A stretch of 54,385 nt of DNA, taken from assembly GCF_002014985.1 (NCBI RefSeq), contig NZ_MUXU01000063.1, forward strand, positions 1 to 54,385, written 5' to 3'. The DNA comes from Moraxella caviae (GTDB lineage: Bacteria > Pseudomonadota > Gammaproteobacteria > Pseudomonadales > Moraxellaceae). Below the pieces are notes generated by a model. That model was not told the origin of the DNA. It saw nothing but the letters and a program-made list of their open reading frames with translations, and did not search any database. Shown here piece after piece: positions 53,268 to 54,385 of this stretch. Position numbers and translations under genes: made by a program. Position 1 is the first letter of the stretch; every line of letters starts with the position of its first letter.

Positions 53268-53300
53268 AAAAAAGCGCAAATGATAAGATTTGCGCTTTTT
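53268..53300 (-). terminator. Terminator after the SCP2/UbiJ-like gene
   Basis: Stem AAAAAGCGCAAAT / ATTTGCGCTTTTT with loop GATAAG and T run on the minus strand. Confidence 0.9.
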
Positions 53301-53355
53301 AATTGTAATTTATGCTTTGATTGCTAAACTTAAAACCAAGTTTACATCACTAAAA

Positions 53356-54093
53356 TCAATAAAGCTGCACACCCAGCACGATGGTGGCGATGGCAAAAAT
53401 CAGCGCCAGCACGCACGCAATCACCATGCCTTTAAACGTGGCTTTTTGTTTGTTTTCAAGCTCGGCAAGCTGAGTTTTTAGGCGGCGATTGTCTTTATCT
53501 AAGGCGTTGATTTGTTGGGCTTGTTCGTTGATTTGCTCACGATAATCAGACAATTTTTGCGCTTTTTGTTCAGGCGTTGGCTTATCTTTTGGATTGCCAC
53601 GCACTTTATTAAGCACATTTTGAATCACACCGCCCACGCCAAGCCTTGTCATAAATGCCTTTAAGTGCTGCACGTCTTGGGTGTCGCCACGCATTTGCAG
53701 TACGTCAATGTGGTCTGGATTATGCCCCATCAAGGCATTGACAAGCTGAAAGCTGTAGGCGTTGATGGTGATGTCAGCATTGTGTCCAGCGGCAAGCTCA
53801 TTGTCCAAAAGCACGCCACGATGCGAAAAGGTGGCATAAAGCTGCGTGTGCGGCAGATAAGTGCGGATACACACCACTTTGCTTTTTTCGGCAAGCGGAT
53901 AGGCAAGGCGGCGCAGCTCAGGGTCAAAGCGCAGCACCAGTGTAATCGCAGATTCCACAAACACCAAAAGCACGTTTAAAAGCCCGCGCGACAGTCCGCC
54001 ACTTTGTGGTTTTGGGCTGTCGTACGAATGAGCGCTGTCGTTTGGCGTTGTGGCTGTCGTGGTTGTGTCCGTATAAGGGTTTGGGTTTGACAT
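53356..54093 (-). CDS. SCP2/UbiJ-like protein with coiled coil and C-terminal membrane anchor
   Basis: A 245-residue protein. After a disordered Thr/Pro-rich start (1-35) comes a domain (about 36-150) with LLNVLLVFVESAITLVLRFD, then ELRRLAYPLAEKSKVVCIRT, ADITINAYSFQLVNALMG and VLQMRGDTQDVQHLKAFMTR. This matches the SCP2-like lipid-binding fold as arranged in UbiJ, a factor of the ubiquinone synthesis complex. A coiled coil follows (about 172-220, YREQINEQAQQINALDKDNR), then one helix at the very C-terminus (about 224-243). Ordinary UbiJ is soluble and about 200 residues, so this is a tail-anchored variant. I chose the ATG at 54093 with an AGGAATAC site. Its context away from ubiE/ubiB means the role is open. 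Confidence 0.7.
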   Translation of the reverse strand: MSNPNPYTDTTTTATTPNDSAHSYDSPKPQSGGLSRGLLNVLLVFVESAITLVLRFDPELRRLAYPLAEKSKVVCIRTYLPHTQLYATFSHRGVLLDNELAAGHNADITINAYSFQLVNALMGHNPDHIDVLQMRGDTQDVQHLKAFMTRLGVGGVIQNVLNKVRGNPKDKPTPEQKAQKLSDYREQINEQAQQINALDKDNRRLKTQLAELENKQKATFKGMVIACVLALIFAIATIVLGVQLY

Positions 54094-54369
54094 TGCTGCT
54101 GTATTCCTAAGCGTTTTGTGTTTTGTTTGCGTGGTTTGGCGTTGCAAATTGATATTTAAAATCTGCATAATAATTTGTGCAAAGCCAAGAAAAATCTGCA
54201 CAAATCCAAGATTTGCCAGATTTTTATGTAATTTTGCCTAAATTGTAGCTTAAAATCACAAAAAAGACAAAATTTCAGACGGTGAAAATGAGCATTCTTT
54301 TGTGTGCTTTTTGTAGTATTTGGGTGTTTTGTACGATAAAAGGACTGTGTGCGTTGGTGGATTTTGTTT

Positions 54370-54385
54370 GGGGCTGTACTAGATT
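54370..54385 (+). mobile_element. Terminal inverted repeat of an IS1595/IS1016-type element entering from the right
   Basis: GGGGCTGTACTAGATT at the window end matches the end seen at 1-433 (GGGGCTGTAGTAGATA read inwards) at 14 of 16 bases. The element body lies beyond the window. Flanking 8-mers at the two ends (AAAATTTA and TTTTGTTT) differ, so they are not a target duplication of one insertion. Confidence 0.7.

Noticed and set aside
54272..54282. Neisseria-type DNA uptake word (TTCAGACGG)
   Set aside because: A single near match; the window is not enriched for it, so it is chance.

Overview
The window looks like a chromosomal segment of a gammaproteobacterium of the family Moraxellaceae, most likely Moraxella or a close relative. 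The call rests on gene order and family content: a complete ISC cluster, perM-hda divergent from purM-purN, a pxp operon carrying accBC, cydABX, and an IS1595/IS1016-type element. It is inferred by eye and not from a database search. Base composition is moderate (mid-40s % GC by eye), with AT-rich spacers full of degenerate direct repeats. Both ends are IS1595-type ends: a 5'-part of a transposase gene at 1-433 and an inverted-repeat end at 54370-54385. The window may therefore be a contig bounded by repeated insertion sequences.

Layout. 0.4-2.4 kb: Dyp-type peroxidase and queF. 2.4-7 kb (minus): tRNA-Glu, yajQ, an RNase T-like exonuclease, pyrC, argG. 7.4-9.1 kb: an L,D-transpeptidase and a LysR regulator. 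9.2-9.7 kb: a brnT-brnA toxin-antitoxin pair bracketed by a 68/69-bp direct duplication of the neighbouring terminator plus the fixH tail. 9.8-12.2 kb (minus): ccoG-fixH, cytochrome cbb3 oxidase assembly genes without ccoNOP here. 12.7-19.0 kb (minus): a seven-gene operon accB-accC-pxpB-pxpC-pxpA-NRAMP-like transporter-second accB-like gene, for 5-oxoproline use plus a biotin carboxylase module. The last gene has lost the biotin-accepting lysine. 19.3-22 kb: a FFLEELY-motif-like protein, then a Pho-box-preceded pit phosphate transporter gene split by an in-frame TAG. 22.2-24 kb: sdhE, ygfX/cptA-like gene, and a DUF937/YidB-like gene preceded by a 20-bp-phased operator-like array. 24-27.7 kb: a possible structured RNA, a DASS carboxylate transporter, a HAD phosphatase and an orphan. 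28-31 kb: cydABX. 31.5-33.7 kb: dsbD with a very long linker. 34-39.3 kb: an AGCS symporter (minus), lemA and two TPM-domain genes. 39.4-41.2 kb: rplU-rpmA and zupT. 41.3-44.8 kb (minus): GNAT, DUF2057, hda, perM. 45.1-47.1 kb: purM, purN. 47.3-53.0 kb (minus): fdx, hscA, hscB, iscA, iscU, iscS, iscR. 53.3-54.1 kb (minus): an SCP2/UbiJ-like tail-anchored protein.

How it fits together: most of the window is housekeeping metabolism (pyrimidine, arginine and purine synthesis, queuosine, Fe-S assembly, bd oxidase, cbb3 assembly). Accessory signals concentrate at the two IS ends, the brnTA insertion, the damaged pit gene, the dispersed GTTGGG-type intergenic repeat (four copies plus a half copy) and the small RNA-like hairpin at 24.1 kb. 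I did not find a CRISPR array, prophage or obvious multi-gene defence system. The least explained items are the lysine-less carrier protein in the pxp operon, the phased array at 23.06-23.12 kb and the rod-shaped hairpin at 24.14-24.20 kb.
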